Assembly: GCF_020283565.1 (NCBI RefSeq)
Contig: NC_060059.1
Span: 2,425,501 to 2,489,500, forward strand
Origin: Trifolium pratense
Taxonomy: Eukaryota > Streptophyta > Magnoliopsida > Fabales > Fabaceae
Length of the DNA stretch: 64,000 nucleotides
Reading direction: 5' to 3'
Below the pieces are notes generated by a model that ran no database searches, was not told the origin of the DNA, and saw nothing but the letters and a program-made list of their open reading frames with translations. Positions 37,153-49,229 of this stretch are shown piece by piece (the first letter of the stretch is position 1; each line of letters begins with the position of its first letter). The translations under genes were made by a program, and so were the position numbers.

Positions 37153-37411
37153 GGATGTTTTCTCTCCCCATCTCCCGTGAATCTTTTATCTCCCTGAAAA
37201 TCCAATTTTGCCCTTGAAAAAACTTCGGTTCGTAGAAACCGAAGTTTTTTTTTTGCATTGAAAACAAATTTCGGTTTCTAAAAATTGAAATTTACTCTGA
37301 ATTTGCACTAGTAAAAATTTGGTTTATGCGAACCGAATTTTTCTGCAAGGGCAAAATTGTAATATTAGGGGGGGTATAAAAGATTCACGGGAGGTGGAAA
37401 GAGAAAACATC
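37153..37411. mobile_element. hAT-type MITE with three internal hairpins, copy 1
   Basis: The ends GGATGTTTTCTCT / AGAGAAAACATC are flanked by the exact 8-bp duplication AAAAGACA (37145-37152 and 37412-37419). The interior holds three short hairpins in series with TTCGGTT/AACCGAA-type stems. A second copy lies at 47325-47569. Confidence 0.85.
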
Positions 37412-37419
37412 AAAAGACA

Positions 37420-40060
37420 TTCAGGCCTAGGAGATTTTGTAGCCCAATTGACCCACTCTATCACTATGTGAAATTCTCCAACTCCTCCCCAAGCATCTCT
37501 CACTCCTTCCGAAGCTTTCCTAGTTCAAATATTATTTTTAACGCCAAAAAGTTTTGAAAAATGTGTTCCGAAGATTTTTACACAAGTACAAAAATGGAAT
37601 TTCGGGAGGAAAATAGAGTCTTGGGGAGTGGGGGGCGAAGAGAATTATCATAGACTTGTTGAAGCATTTTGGAATTGGGCTTCAGTGAAAACAACAATAT
37701 ATCAATGAGCCCAATATTTTTCTTACTCTCAGGGATGATGATTTGAAGCCAATTTTGAATCATTGAGGTGCGCCGTATGTATTTGGAATCCCCCCAAGTA
37801 TTTTTTATCCTCCAAACTTCTGTTTTTTCCCCCTGAATCTAAGTTTCGGAAAATATTTTTCGCTCGCTTTCATGTTCGGAATTTTTTTTTCCAAAATTTT
37901 CCATTATAGAAACAAGATATGTATCACTTCATCTTCTTCATTACTCAATCAATCGAAATCTCTCTCAAAGAAGTTTGGATTTTTCATTGGAGTGGTGGAC
38001 TAAATTCAATATTAGAGGGTTGGCAAATGCTTTGTACACTCTTTGAGGCATGTTTATTTACATTAGTAGGTTGTAGGTTCGTAAACATAAAGCACTCTCT
38101 GACACTCGTTTATAACGGAAAATATTTATTCGTAATTTCGCCTGAGATAAATCGGTAAATACGTTCTGAAATTTCCCTTATCTGCAATTTTTTGCAGATT
38201 TTTTATCTGCTGAATGGTTATTTTTAAAACCTAAACTACACTTAACTATAACATAAACCTTACTTGTGTGAGAGAGAAGGAGATGAGAGGAACAAATTTG
38301 TACTTGGAGTGACCATGGACAAATTTGTACTTTTGGGAAAAAATTTCCGAACCTTGATGCGAGCGGAAAATATTTTCCGAAATTTATGACCATGGACAAA
38401 AGCGGGATGTTGGGGTATAAAAAAACGTGGAGGAAAAGAAAAATTCATGTATTTGAGCACAAATTGGGCTTTAAAATTCAAATGGTCACTTAGCACTATT
38501 AATTTTGGACTTTGGATCAAAATTCTAAGTCGGAGTATAATATTGTGGTTTTTTTAATTACATCTCAGAATATTTTATCTCCCACCCCTACATAGAAATT
38601 ATATTTTGACAAAATCATTTGAGATAATTTAGTTGACAATCCTTTCATGCGAAAGTCATTTTAGTTGATAATTTAGTTGAAATAAGTTTTCAGGTAAAAA
38701 ATATTGCAAACCGGAATAATTAAAAAAAAGATTTCCGGACGGTTAGCCACATTTCAATTGTGGCTAAAATGTAGACTTTTGAAACACAACAATTAAAATC
38801 CAGAAATAAAACAATTAACAAACCGAAAATAATTAAAATAACTTTTCAATAATTTTAACCATGGTTAAACCGTGGCTAAACCGCAAAATCTGAAAAAAAA
38901 ATCTTGTTGTCGACCCATGCAGAATATGGAAATGAAAGTGTTGCTCTGGAGATAAGTATTTGAGAGAGAGTAGCCATAGTTCCCTTTTTAATAACCATGT
39001 GGGAAGCTTGAGAAGCAATTTCAAGGGAGATGAGGTAAGTGATGTTGAAAGATTGTGGGTCAAATGCGTTGGAGAAGAATTTTAAGAACGGATGTTGAAA
39101 TTCATGGTAGTTGTAATGGTTTTGGAGTGAAGGTTTGAAGAGAATAGAAGCTTTTGGATTTGGCTATAAAAATCTTGTAAAAAGCATCGTTTTCAGGGAA
39201 CTCAGTTCAATATTTTTTTAATGTCTTTGAAGCACAAGCATGTTTTCACTTTAGCCACAGTTTAATAATGGCTAAATTTTTTGAAATAGTATTTTTTATC
39301 TATCATTCCAGTTTCCTCTTTCTTTAACAAAAATAAAGAAAAAAAGATACTATCCCTACACTAATATTAAGTAAAAAAAAAGCACGGCACTTTGAGTTTG
39401 ATATGCAAAAATAATTTTTTTTTTTAAAACCATTAGATTATATATTGACTGCAAGAAATAGCCACGGTTAAATCGTGGCTAAATTTTTTAAACTCCTTTT
39501 TAAAGTTTTTCAATTCGTAAATGTTAATGTAATCTATGAGTGTAATTTTAAAAGTGGTTACAGTAAAATTCAAATATTTATAATTGACCGAAAATGTAAA
39601 AAGTTTGTACATCACAATTTATAATATTTTGTTTATTCATGTAAAAAAATTCTAGATTATATTATATGTCAAAATAACTTCCTTTAATTTGTTTATGATG
39701 ATATGTTATTTTAAAAAAATTAACATGATTATTTTGTATTTGGTACGATGAACATGATTATTATTTTTAATCTGCGATCAAAATATTGAAATATTTTCAC
39801 ACATCGATTTTGGCATTCATATGTTTATCCAACTACCAGCATAATAATATTCCAAATTGATATTATGTGAAACAGGGAAAGTGGAACTTTGATGGCAATA
39901 AATTGAATAACCAATAGCTGTGTCTGTGTGTATAGTCCTTCTCACGTCAACATATGTCCCATGACATTCTTCCCAAATTGGTCATCTCAGCCTCAATTTT
40001 ATACCTAGGATGCATTTGTTCCAATTGAAATGTCTCACCACCGCAATACTATTAATATTC
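37420..40060. other. Intergenic DNA with palindrome-bearing repeat remnants
   Basis: Sequence from 37490 to 38520 repeats phrases such as 'cggaaaatattttccgaaat' and 'gaccatggacaaa' and is probably transposon-derived. I cannot define its ends. Palindromes at 38745-39480 are listed separately. No gene is seen. Confidence 0.4.
38745..39480. repeat. Scattered TAGCCACGGTTTAACCGTGGCTA-type palindromes (four)
   Basis: Short palindromes with AGCCAC...GTGGCT stems occur near 38746, 38866, 39252 and 39460. The last follows GACTGCAAGAAATAGCCACG, which resembles a CACTA-transposon terminus (CACTACAAGAAA type). They may be subterminal repeats of a decayed CACTA element. No full element is bounded. Confidence 0.4.
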
Positions 40061-40068
40061 TAACCAAC

Positions 40069-41058
40069 TAGGGGTGGCAAAGTGGGCATGCCCGCCCGTT
40101 TAAGCCCGCCCAAAAGCGGGGCGGGGCGGGGCAACTTAGGTGTCCGGGCTCAACAACTCAAGCCCGCCCGTTTATTGGCGGGTTGGCGGGCCAGCCCGCC
40201 AAATACTTTTTTTTTTAACTACTTGAATTATAACTTCACAATTCTTACCTCCTAGTTGATGTTAAAAAAAATACTACAAGAAACGTTAATAAGTAATTTC
40301 TTACAATTACCCTTAATTAAACTAATAGAAACATCAACTAAGTTAATAAATAATTCATTACAATATAAGATAAAAGGATAAATACTAGCAAGTGATAATT
40401 TCCATTTGAAACAAACAAACAGTCTGTGATGCATCCAGTTCCACCAAAACATGGCTCAAAAAATTACAACTATGTCAATACCAAAAAGCCAAAGACCACA
40501 ACATAGTTAAGGAAATTCAGGGACACAAAACATAAAAAACTAGCAGGAATTAATCAATCTCAAAAGCTCTCCATCACAAACACTTCATCAATCATCTTCA
40601 TCATCATCTATGTCATAAACATATGATGCTTCAGTTGATGTCGTAGTGACAGAGGGAGAAGGAAGAAGAACAAAACAAAAGCGGTGGCTTGATGGAATAG
40701 AACGACGGTGGAGTGGATTGAGTATCACGGGGCGAAGTGGAAGAAGGGAGAAAACGGCGGATGAAATGAATGAAACCTAATTTTGGAAGATGGGAGCATA
40801 CGGTGGAAGTGAAGTTTTATATGAGAGAACATTGGATTGAGATTTGGGCTTTCATTCCAAGCCCAATTTTCAATTAAAGCAAAAAATTATAAAAAAATTA
40901 AAAAGCCCGCGGGCTAACCCGCACCGCCCCGTTTTTTAGGCGGGTTAGGCGGGGGCGGGCCACCTTAAGGTAGCGAGCCGAAAACCTCAGCCCGGCCCGC
41001 CAAAAATGGCGGGTCAAACGGGTCGGCCCGCCGGGCCTGACCCGTTTTGCCACCCCTA
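40069..41058. mobile_element. hAT-superfamily non-autonomous element (990 bp)
   Basis: Ends TAGGGGTGGCAAA / TTTGCCACCCCTA are flanked by the exact 8-bp duplication TAACCAAC (40061-40068 and 41059-41066). Both subterminal regions are rich in GGCGGG/CCCGCC motifs in both orientations, as in plant hAT elements of this kind. On the minus strand near 40600-40660 a short frame reads SPSVTTTSTEASYVYDIDDD. This may be the end of a lost transposase ORF. Confidence 0.92.
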
Positions 41059-41066
41059 TAACCAAC

Positions 41067-43135
41067 CTTATCAAGCTATCATATTACATGCACATAAATA
41101 AATTAAGATAACGATAATCTAATTAATCTTGACCCAATATTTGGTCAATGAGAGACTCAATTTCACGTCAATTACCCAATACTACATACTATTGGTAATA
41201 GACGTGGAAACCTCTTTTATAATCTTATTCATCTTAACTTTATATTGACTTTGACTTTAACCTCCTTTTATTTGTGGTGATTTCCATTTCGAATTACGAT
41301 TATTTTAATGAGATTCATACAGCTCGACAATCGCAACTAATTTGACACCACTAACTAAGACGACAACAATACCTAGAGAAATACTTGCATAATTTTAAAG
41401 TATTTTTGTGGAATTTTTTTAATTTTAAATTTTAATTTTATTGTAAATTTTCATCCATTTGAAGGTAAATTCTAATATGGACCACTGATGAAGTGGTCCA
41501 TGGTAGACCAGTAATGAATAACATTATAACGAATACGAATTTTACAAAATTCACCGTTGGATTGAAAGTTTATATCATATAGATCATCCCTAGAAAAATT
41601 TAGAAAAATTGAAAATCATTTGATATGTTATTGAGACACATCAAAATTAACAGTTTATTAAATAACGTAAATCTTGATAGGTCTCAATAACATATCAAAT
41701 TATTTTTAAAAAAATTTAAAAAATTTATGGATGATCTATACGATATAAACTTTCAATCCAACAGTGAATTTCGTAAAATTCATATTCGGTAGGTCACTTG
41801 TCCGGTGATCCATTGTAGCATTAACCCATTTGAAATAATGTTGGCAGAGGAATTGTTGGAAAATTAGTGATGGTCCTTTTAGCCAGATTTGGTGCGACCC
41901 ATGGTCGAGTTGTGGGCATAAGTGCATAAACCTCGGATGCAAACATTATTTATGTTAATATATGGATGCTTAGAATTAACACTTGTCCAATCTCTTTTTA
42001 ATATATCAAGATGCATAATATTTTTTTTTTTAAAATTTCTCTTCCAAGGTTGCATGAATCTGATGAAAATTATTTGAGGGTTTGACGGTATAGGTGAGAA
42101 TACATTTAAAAGTGACTACATTTAAAATTCCTCTTCTAAGATCGCATGTTTGACATCAGTTGAACGATGATGATTAAATGGTCAGATTCGTTGTGATGGC
42201 ACATAGCATTTGAGAAAAAAATTCAAGATTCGGGACGACAAAACAGATTTTGTGGAATATATGTGATCATGATCAGAGTTATAGACTTGTTTATTTATTG
42301 ACATTATATGCGCAGACCAAGTTCACTCGTTCTCTAATATTTGTTAGGAAAATGGAAACCTGTTGGCGCCTTAAGCTCATTCAAATGTAACATATATGGA
42401 TTCACCTTTCATCTTGATAGGGAATTGGAACGTATGTGAGATCAGATGATCGGGGCCATTTTGTTATGTCTAGAATAGATTGATGTTATGAACCTCCAAC
42501 CTTTGGGTTGCTTCCAGCACTTCAATGACTACTTAATGTCATCTTTAAACTTAATTATAAACAAGTAGTTGATGAATGACGATATTCACAATGTCAAATA
42601 TAATATTTTTGAATATGGCTCTATTTTTTTGGGTACAATAATATGGCTCTATTTTAGACAATTGTAGAAAGACTCTATTTAGACACACAAATTATTAGAT
42701 TATTTTTACTTGATGACAAATAAATGATAGTTTTCATGTTTTGACAAGAGAATTCATCTCTTGTACTCTTTCATAGTGACTTCCATTCTCCTCCGTCTTA
42801 TATTATGACTTTGATTATAATGAATTAACTTGGTTTGAGAAAAAAACAAACTACATACAACATGAAAATTTGAATGAAAAAATATCTAAAAACCACTTTA
42901 AATGAGATGTTTGTTTTTAGTAGTATATATTTTTTAAACTAGATGATTTCTTTTAAAATATTTTTACTATGAACGCAAAATTACTCTATTTCTTAAAATT
43001 AATCTCTACAATATTAAAACTAGCTTAAATTTGTGCATATGTTCCACTTTATTTTTTTTTGTAAACGAAGCGACAATATTTATTAAAAATTCACACACAC
43101 AACTTTAAGATCTTGTATTCAAATTTAAAAGAAAT
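41067..43135. other. Intergenic DNA, no gene recognised
   Basis: One foldback element (41476) is listed separately. A CTCCTCCGTCTTATATTATG segment near 42789 is probably one end of a decayed MITE. Confidence 0.45.
41476..41820. mobile_element. Foldback MITE, diverged relative of 49992-50387
   Basis: The arms share 'caccgttggattgaaagttt' with its inverse 'aaactttcaatccaacagtg', and 'atcatttgatatgttattga' with 'tcaataacatatcaaat', in mirror order. The outer ends read 'tatggaccactgatgaagtg' and 'tccggtgatccattgtag'. Confidence 0.65.
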
Positions 43136-43645
43136 TCTTAAAATTGAGTATTGAGCTTAATTCATCCTTACAAAATCGATTTGTAAGGTGAGAATTGCCC
43201 TCACTTATAAATACACATTCAAATCATCTCGCAACTGATGTGAGACTTCTTTAACACACCCCCTAGTGCCCAACACTATTGGGTTTGGTGCGCGGATATA
43301 AATGGTGGGTGACCGGATAACAAAAACCTAATAACAGATGGCCTAACGGATCGTTGAGAGGCTCTGATATCATCTTAGAATTGAGTATTTGACCTAACTC
43401 ATCCTTACAAAATTGGTTTGTACGATGCAATTCTAAGATGGTATCAGAGTCTCTCCATGATCTGCTGGGCCGCCTGCTATCAACTACTGATCTGGCCATC
43501 CACCATTTATATCCGCGCCCTAAGTCCAATAGTGCTGGGCGCGGCGGGGTGTTAACAAATTCCACATCGGTTGCAAGATGACCTGAATATGTATGTAGAG
43601 ACTAATTTTCTAAGGTTGAGCTAGGTTCAATACTCAATCCTAAGA
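43136..43645. mobile_element. Palindromic composite TRIM, inserted as one unit
   Basis: The left half is a minus-oriented TRIM: LTR 43136-43256, then GT-poor internal DNA, then a primer-binding site complement ending at 43372. The right half is plus-oriented: primer-binding site TGGTATCAGAG from 43439, internal DNA, purine tract GCGGCGGGGTG, and LTR from 43550 to about 43645. The centre (43373-43438) is a shared, shortened LTR piece with TCTTAGAATTG / CAATTCTAAGA ends. The 5-bp duplication GAAAT lies at 43131-43135 and 43646-43650. Both outer ends are therefore the same (3') LTR end. Confidence 0.75.
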
Positions 43646-43879
43646 GAAATCGTTCTGTCTAATAATATTAATATTTATCGGTTGAATTGAATGATATGAA
43701 CATGGTTCATTTTATCTTAATACTAATTTACAAATAATGTGAGTCATGTAAGTGTGTGACATCTCTCCAACTGGAAGATGGAACTGTCCGTTACTGCCTA
43801 GTGGAAATTGCCCCATCTATACAGATCTAATCATCATGTAGGTGGATGCTTCAAGATAAATGAAAATTTTGGATGCAAG

Positions 43880-44223
43880 TCTTAGAAATGAGTATTGGGC
43901 CTAACTCATCCTTACAAAATCGGCTTGTAAGGTGAGGATTGCCTCTAGTTTATAAACACTTAGTCAGGCCATCTCTCAACCGATGTGGGACTTCTTAACA
44001 CACCCCCTCGCGTCCAGCGCTATTGGGCTTGGTACGCGGATATAAATGGTAGGTGGCCCGATATCGGGTGGCCCAACGGATCTTGGAGAGGCTCTGATAC
44101 CATCTTAGAAATGGGTATTGGGCCTAACTCATCCTTACAAAACCGGCTTGTAAGGTGAGGATTGCCTCTAGTTTATAAACACTTAGTCAGGCCATCTCTC
44201 AACCGATGTGGGACTTCTTAACA
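43880..44223 (-). mobile_element. Intact TRIM element, 121-bp LTRs (344 bp)
   Basis: On the minus strand the LTRs (44103-44223 and 43880-44000) start TGTTAAGAAGTCCCACATCG and end TTTCTAAGA. They differ at about two positions. A perfect TGGTATCAGAGCC primer-binding site adjoins the first LTR, and a CGAGGGGGTG purine tract precedes the second. The 5-bp duplication GCAAG flanks both ends (43875-43879, 44224-44228). It carries no coding sequence and lies about 760 bp upstream of the COL-type gene. Confidence 0.93.
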
Positions 44224-44228
44224 GCAAG

Positions 44229-44980
44229 CACATATTTATCTTCCCATATAAAAATCACATAATCCACAACAATAACAAGAGACGAATTGGAGTAATAGTT
44301 AAGTTTAGCTGGCAATGTAACATTGGTTATACTGTCACTAAAAGTTGAAACAGAAATAATTGGTTAAATGCCAAAACCAAGAGTGAGTGGGAAAGAAATT
44401 AAAAGAAAAATTAGATTATGGGACCATAGAACAAAAGTCAGTGACTCAATAACCCAAATATAACGCTGAAACCAAAACACCCCAACAAAAAAGTCACATT
44501 CAAATTTTTCCATAAAATTTCATTTCATATAGTATTTTCCAATTCAACAAAGATGGGTGTAAGCAAAAAATCCCATACTCATCTCATCCACATTTGATGT
44601 GGGTCACCACTAGAAATCCATAAGATTAGAAACTCAACCAATCACAAGCAAGAGATAAGGATCAACTTTACAAACTCAACCAATTAAAATTTAGATAAGG
44701 CATTACCTTGTGGACCCCACTTCTCAATGCCCTTTAACGTGCATAGGTCCCAAAAAGTACTAATCCAAAAGATCTCTCGCTTTTAAATACTACACTCACT
44801 GCAAAAGCGCTTATTGTGGGTCACTCCTAAAAATAATTGTTTTCTTTTTCCCTTCACTTTTTGTGAAAGTGTTACAAAAGAACAATAAATAAATAAAAAA
44901 CCAAATTCATAGTTCAAAAATTTCAAACCAAAACACATAAAAAGTTTTTTCTAGTTTGAGTTTTGTGAGTGATATTTGTG
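44229..44980 (+). promoter_or_regulatory. Promoter and leader of the B-box/CCT gene
   Basis: A TATA-like TTTTAAATAC sequence at about 44780-44789 precedes the ATG by roughly 190 bases, leaving an A-rich leader. I identify no clear light-response or circadian element with confidence. Confidence 0.4.
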
Positions 44981-46425
44981 ATGAGTTGTTCAAGTAAGAA
45001 AGCTGCAAACGCAGTTGGAGGCAAAACTGCTAGAGCTTGTGACAGTTGCATAACAAAGAGAGCACGTTGGTATTGTGCTGCTGATGATGCTTTTCTATGT
45101 CAAGCTTGTGACTCTTCAGTTCATTCAGCTAATTCCTTAGCTAGAAGACATGAAAGAGTTCGTTTGAAAACGGCGTCGTTTAAGTCCATCGGTGGCGACG
45201 ATGAATTCAACAATTCCGGTCCTTTTTCCGGCTTCACAAAGAAAGCAAGAACGCCGAGACAAGGGAAAAACAAATCATCGCCGAGTAATGAGCCGGCGAG
45301 GAATAATAATAATAATCCGTTCCATCTTGTTCCGGAGATGGGTTTCGATGAAGTGAATTCACTTTCACATGATGAAAATGAGGAGCAACTTCTTTATAGG
45401 GTACCGATTTTCGATCCTTTTGTTGCTGAATTATGTAGTACTAGTCCTCCTTCAGTTGGTTCAAGTGAAGGAGAACTAGGAACTATAACTATTGCTTCTG
45501 ATACTTTCGCTCCTGATACTAAAAACATCAGAAGCGAAAACAGAAGTAGTAGTAACAATTATGAGATGGAAAGCTTTCACGGGCTTCTTCCATCTGATAT
45601 TGAATTAGCCGAATTTGCAGCCGATGTTGAGAGTTTATTGGGTAGGGGACTAGAAAATGAGTGTATAGGGATGGAAGAGTTAGGATTGATTGATACAAAA
45701 AATGAGAAGGATAGGGAGTGGGAGTGTATTGGGAAAGTGAAGGAAGAAAGTGAAGAGAGCCATGAAGTTGTAGAGGTAGATAATATAGAGATGATGGGAA
45801 AAGAGTCTTCATTTGAATTGAATTTTGATTATGATGAATCTCATGAAACATGTGAAGAGGTGAAGGGTAAGGTTGGTTTGGATATAGAACAAAATGAAAA
45901 TAATAATTGTAATAAGGGGAAGAGGAAAATATCTTTGCAGCTAGACTATGATGCAATAATCATTGCATGGGATAGCCAAAAGTGTCCATGGACTAATGGT
46001 GACAAACCAAATTTGGATGCTGATGAGACCTTGCTTGATTGCATGGTATAATTTCTAGCTTAATTTTTTTTTTCCATAGTTTTTATTTTTATTTTTTTAC
46101 ATATATGTATACAAAGGTGATGTTTTAAATTAATTACTAAGATGCTTAATTGTTTTTTTTCATTAATTATTTGCAGGGAACTTATGGAACAGAAGTTAAT
46201 TATCCTTATGGTGAATTTGGTGGATATGGATATAATCCAGTAATGGTAGATGGAGGAAGAGAGGCAAGAGTTTCAAGGTACAGAGAAAAGAGAAGAACAA
46301 GGTTGTTTTCTAAGAAAATAAGGTACGAGGTTAGGAAATTGAATGCAGAAAAGAGACCAAGAATGAAAGGAAGATTTGTAAAGAGGGCTTCTTTTGCAGT
46401 TCCAACATTTCCTTTGTTAAAATAA
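44981..46425 (+). CDS. CONSTANS-like protein, single B-box plus CCT (COL16/BBX group III type)
   Basis: Two exons, 44981-46045 and 46177-46425, join in phase 0 across a 131-base GT..AG intron. They encode about 437 residues. The B-box near residues 20-63 ([20 protein letters not shown]) has the expected zinc ligands: C20, C23, C32, D35, C40, C43, H48 and H57. There is no second B-box. The acidic middle contains [19 protein letters not shown] and a late [10 protein letters not shown] segment, both recalled from COL16-type proteins. Exon 2 carries a full CCT domain ([20 protein letters not shown] to [11 protein letters not shown]), the DNA-binding and NF-Y-interacting region. The intron just before the CCT is the usual place in this group. 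The ATG at 44981 is the first in-frame one. It is probably a nuclear regulator of light or developmental responses; the specific role is not deducible. Confidence 0.93.
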
Positions 46426-46720
46426 ATAAGAGCTAGGATTTGTTGCTTTGCTTTATCCTTAAATCTTTTTTGTTAGTATTTGGTAAAAGTAATAATTTGC
46501 TGTTATGTGAGTTTACATTTTGTTTTACTTTAGTTTCCTACTCCTTTGTATATATAAACAATTTTGTACCAATATTGTATTGGTTCAAGTGGAACTTTCC
46601 TTAAGTAAGAATTTGGGTTTGATTGCCACTTTCACGGGTTATCTTTGATTCAAAGGCTTTAATTGCCACTTTCAAATACAATGGAACATGCAGTAAAAAA
46701 AAATACAATGGAACATAAAA

Positions 46721-46805
46721 GTGGGTTTGATTCCCCGTAACTACGATCGGAGAAGACTGAAACCACTTGATGTTAGAATTAATTCTCAAATTAGATTAGA
46801 CGATC
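46721..46805 (+). repeat. SINE-like repeat, family B
   Basis: 'gtgggtttgattccccgtaa' with 'ctacgatcggagaagactga' and 'aaccacttgatgttagaatt' matches the copies at 4190 and (inverted) 62925. Confidence 0.5.
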
Positions 46806-46869
46806 TAAAAGATCGGATATTGATGTTAGCACAACAATCAGGGGAGAGTCGAGCGAGGAACATTCATTT

Positions 46870-47040
46870 TTGTGACACTTGTTCTTTTAAGCAACACACA
46901 TTTGTGGGAGACACATCACTTGTTCACCCAAAATCTTAAGGTGATAGGTGAGTGAATTCTCCCACTTATAAATGCTTAAGTCACCGCATTCCTATTCAAT
47001 GTGGAACTATTTCCATAATTCACACTTGTTATATTCTTAA
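46870..47040 (-). repeat. LTR-like fragment, possible solo TRIM LTR
   Basis: 'tcccacttataaatgcttaa', 'ccgcattcctattcaatgtg' and 'attcacacttgttatattct' recall the LTR-like pairs at 22556-22860. No primer-binding site or duplication is seen. Confidence 0.35.
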
Positions 47041-47324
47041 CGATCGATAGTAGAAAAAATAATAGAGGTGACCGTGGTGTGGTATTCAAAATAGCCTTGA
47101 AATCTAATATTAATGGAGAATAAACCATCAACAAATGCATCCATGTGGAGTAAATCTACATTGCTAGTAATAGAGCTATACAGTGGCAAATGTGCTTCTA
47201 AGTTAACACAGCTTATTAGAGCTAGCATCTATATTTCTGTGTGTGTATTAGTATTATATACTACACCTAATATAACAATTCATTATACAATGAATTCGGT
47301 ATAATTTTACAGAGCAATTCTAAA

Positions 47325-47569
47325 GGATGTTTTCTCTCCCTTAATTTTTTATCCCCTGAATTTCCAATTTTGCCCTTAAAAAAACTTCGGTTCATAGAAA
47401 TCGAAGTTTTTTTTTGTTTTGAAAACAAATTTCGGTTTCTAAAAACCGAAATTTACTCTGAATTTGCACTAGTAAAAATTCGGTTTCTGCGAACTGAATT
47501 TTTCTGCAAGGGCAAAATTGAAATATTGGGGGTATAAAAGATTCACGGGAGGTGGGGAGAGAAAACATC
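47325..47569. mobile_element. hAT-type MITE with three internal hairpins, copy 2
   Basis: The ends GGATGTTTTCTCTCCC / GAGAGAAAACATC are flanked by the exact 8-bp duplication ATTCTAAA (47317-47324 and 47570-47577). The three hairpins, AACTTCGGTT...CGAAGTT, TTTCGGTTTCTAAAAACCGAAA and TTCGGTTTCTGCGAACTGAA in order, match copy 1 at 37153. Confidence 0.88.
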
Positions 47570-47577
47570 ATTCTAAA

Positions 47578-48762
47578 GCATGGTATCATTTTCTTCTCTT
47601 TCCTATGGGGCCGGCCCAACATGTAATGAGGCCTGAAGCTAATCATAATTTTTTAAAATTAATAATAAATTTTTATCATAATTTTTTTAATTTCTTTGTT
47701 ATAAAGTTTATTTAAGTGTGATAGTTAAGGTTGATAGATAATAATCAAAACATATAATCAGTAATAGAGCATACAATTAAAATCTATAATTAATAATGTA
47801 TGTGTATTAATTTTTTTTTAAAAATAGTTTCATTACTATAAATAATATATAAAATTAATTATAAAATTGGTAATTATATAAATATTACAAAATTTATTAA
47901 TTATAAATTACTACTCCCTCCGGTCCTTAATATAAGAGAAATTTGACTTTCTAGATTCATTGAGAATCTAATGTATCTAGTCCATATTATTAACTAGATA
48001 CATTAGATTTGCAATGAATCTAAAAAATAAAGTGTCTCTTATATTAAGAACATCATAGAGTATATCATTAATTTTTTAAAAAATAAACTTGTCCTAAAAA
48101 GAATGTCACATTTAATATTCAATGTGAATTTAATTAATTTTTTTCCAATTGTAACATTTAATTAATACTAATACTATATGCATCAATATCGAGTTATTAT
48201 TTTCAATTTTCCATTTATTATTAATTATTATAATCAAAATACACCAACAATTTAGTAAAATCATAATTTTATTTATTTTATTTAATTATAGTATTTTTTA
48301 ATATGTGTGAAATGATTAAATGCAACAACTAAACATATTAAAAATATACTCCATAGTTATGCAAATGATATTAATCAGATTATACACTAGTACTCCCTCT
48401 GTCTCTTTTTATACGTAAGACCTAGTTTGACAAAAAATTTGTCCATTTTTATAAGACCCTGTTGTTATTGTCAATGACATTAATTAATTTTTTCAAAACT
48501 TACCCTTATTTACTTTACATGGTTTTCTTAATAGCATGCAATTCTTTTTTGATCAATAAAAAGCACTACAATTAATTGTGAGGGTAAACATGGAAAACCA
48601 TTTTATTTATGATTTAATGAAAATTTGTTAGCATATTAATTGTTATGTTAGTGTTTTTACACCTTGTCGGGACTTGAACTTTTGACCTCTAACTCTTTAA
48701 CTACAAACCAGTGGGTTAACAAATAAGATCATCTCCATTCCTTTTTTCTATGTCTCTCTCGA
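47578..48762. other. AT-rich intergenic DNA with MITE pieces
   Basis: It includes the MITE at 47914-48060. A further CTCCCTCTGTCTCTTTTTAT end near 48393 has no clear partner. A SINE-like 'gtcgggacttgaacttttga' lies near 48667. No gene is seen. Confidence 0.45.
47914..48060. mobile_element. Stowaway-like MITE
   Basis: CTCCCTCCGGTCCTTAATAT at the left and TTATATTAAGAACATCATAG at the right are inverted relatives with TA on each side. The centre holds the mirror pair 'ctagattcattgagaatcta' and 'tagatttgcaatgaatct'. Confidence 0.65.
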
Positions 48763-49185
<423 letters not shown>

Positions 49186-49229
49186 CAATTTGGGGTTAAT
49201 ACTAAATAAAAAAAATTATGGCGGAAATG

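Larger units (their letters stand above)
46426..47316. other. 3' flank of the B-box/CCT gene and repeat pieces
   Basis: Probable 3' UTR to about 46580, then a family B SINE-like repeat (46721) and an LTR-like segment (46870). No gene is seen. Confidence 0.5.

Noticed and set aside
45528..45956. 142-residue minus-strand frame
   Set aside because: It lies opposite exon 1 of the B-box/CCT gene and has no domain; it is a shadow of that gene.
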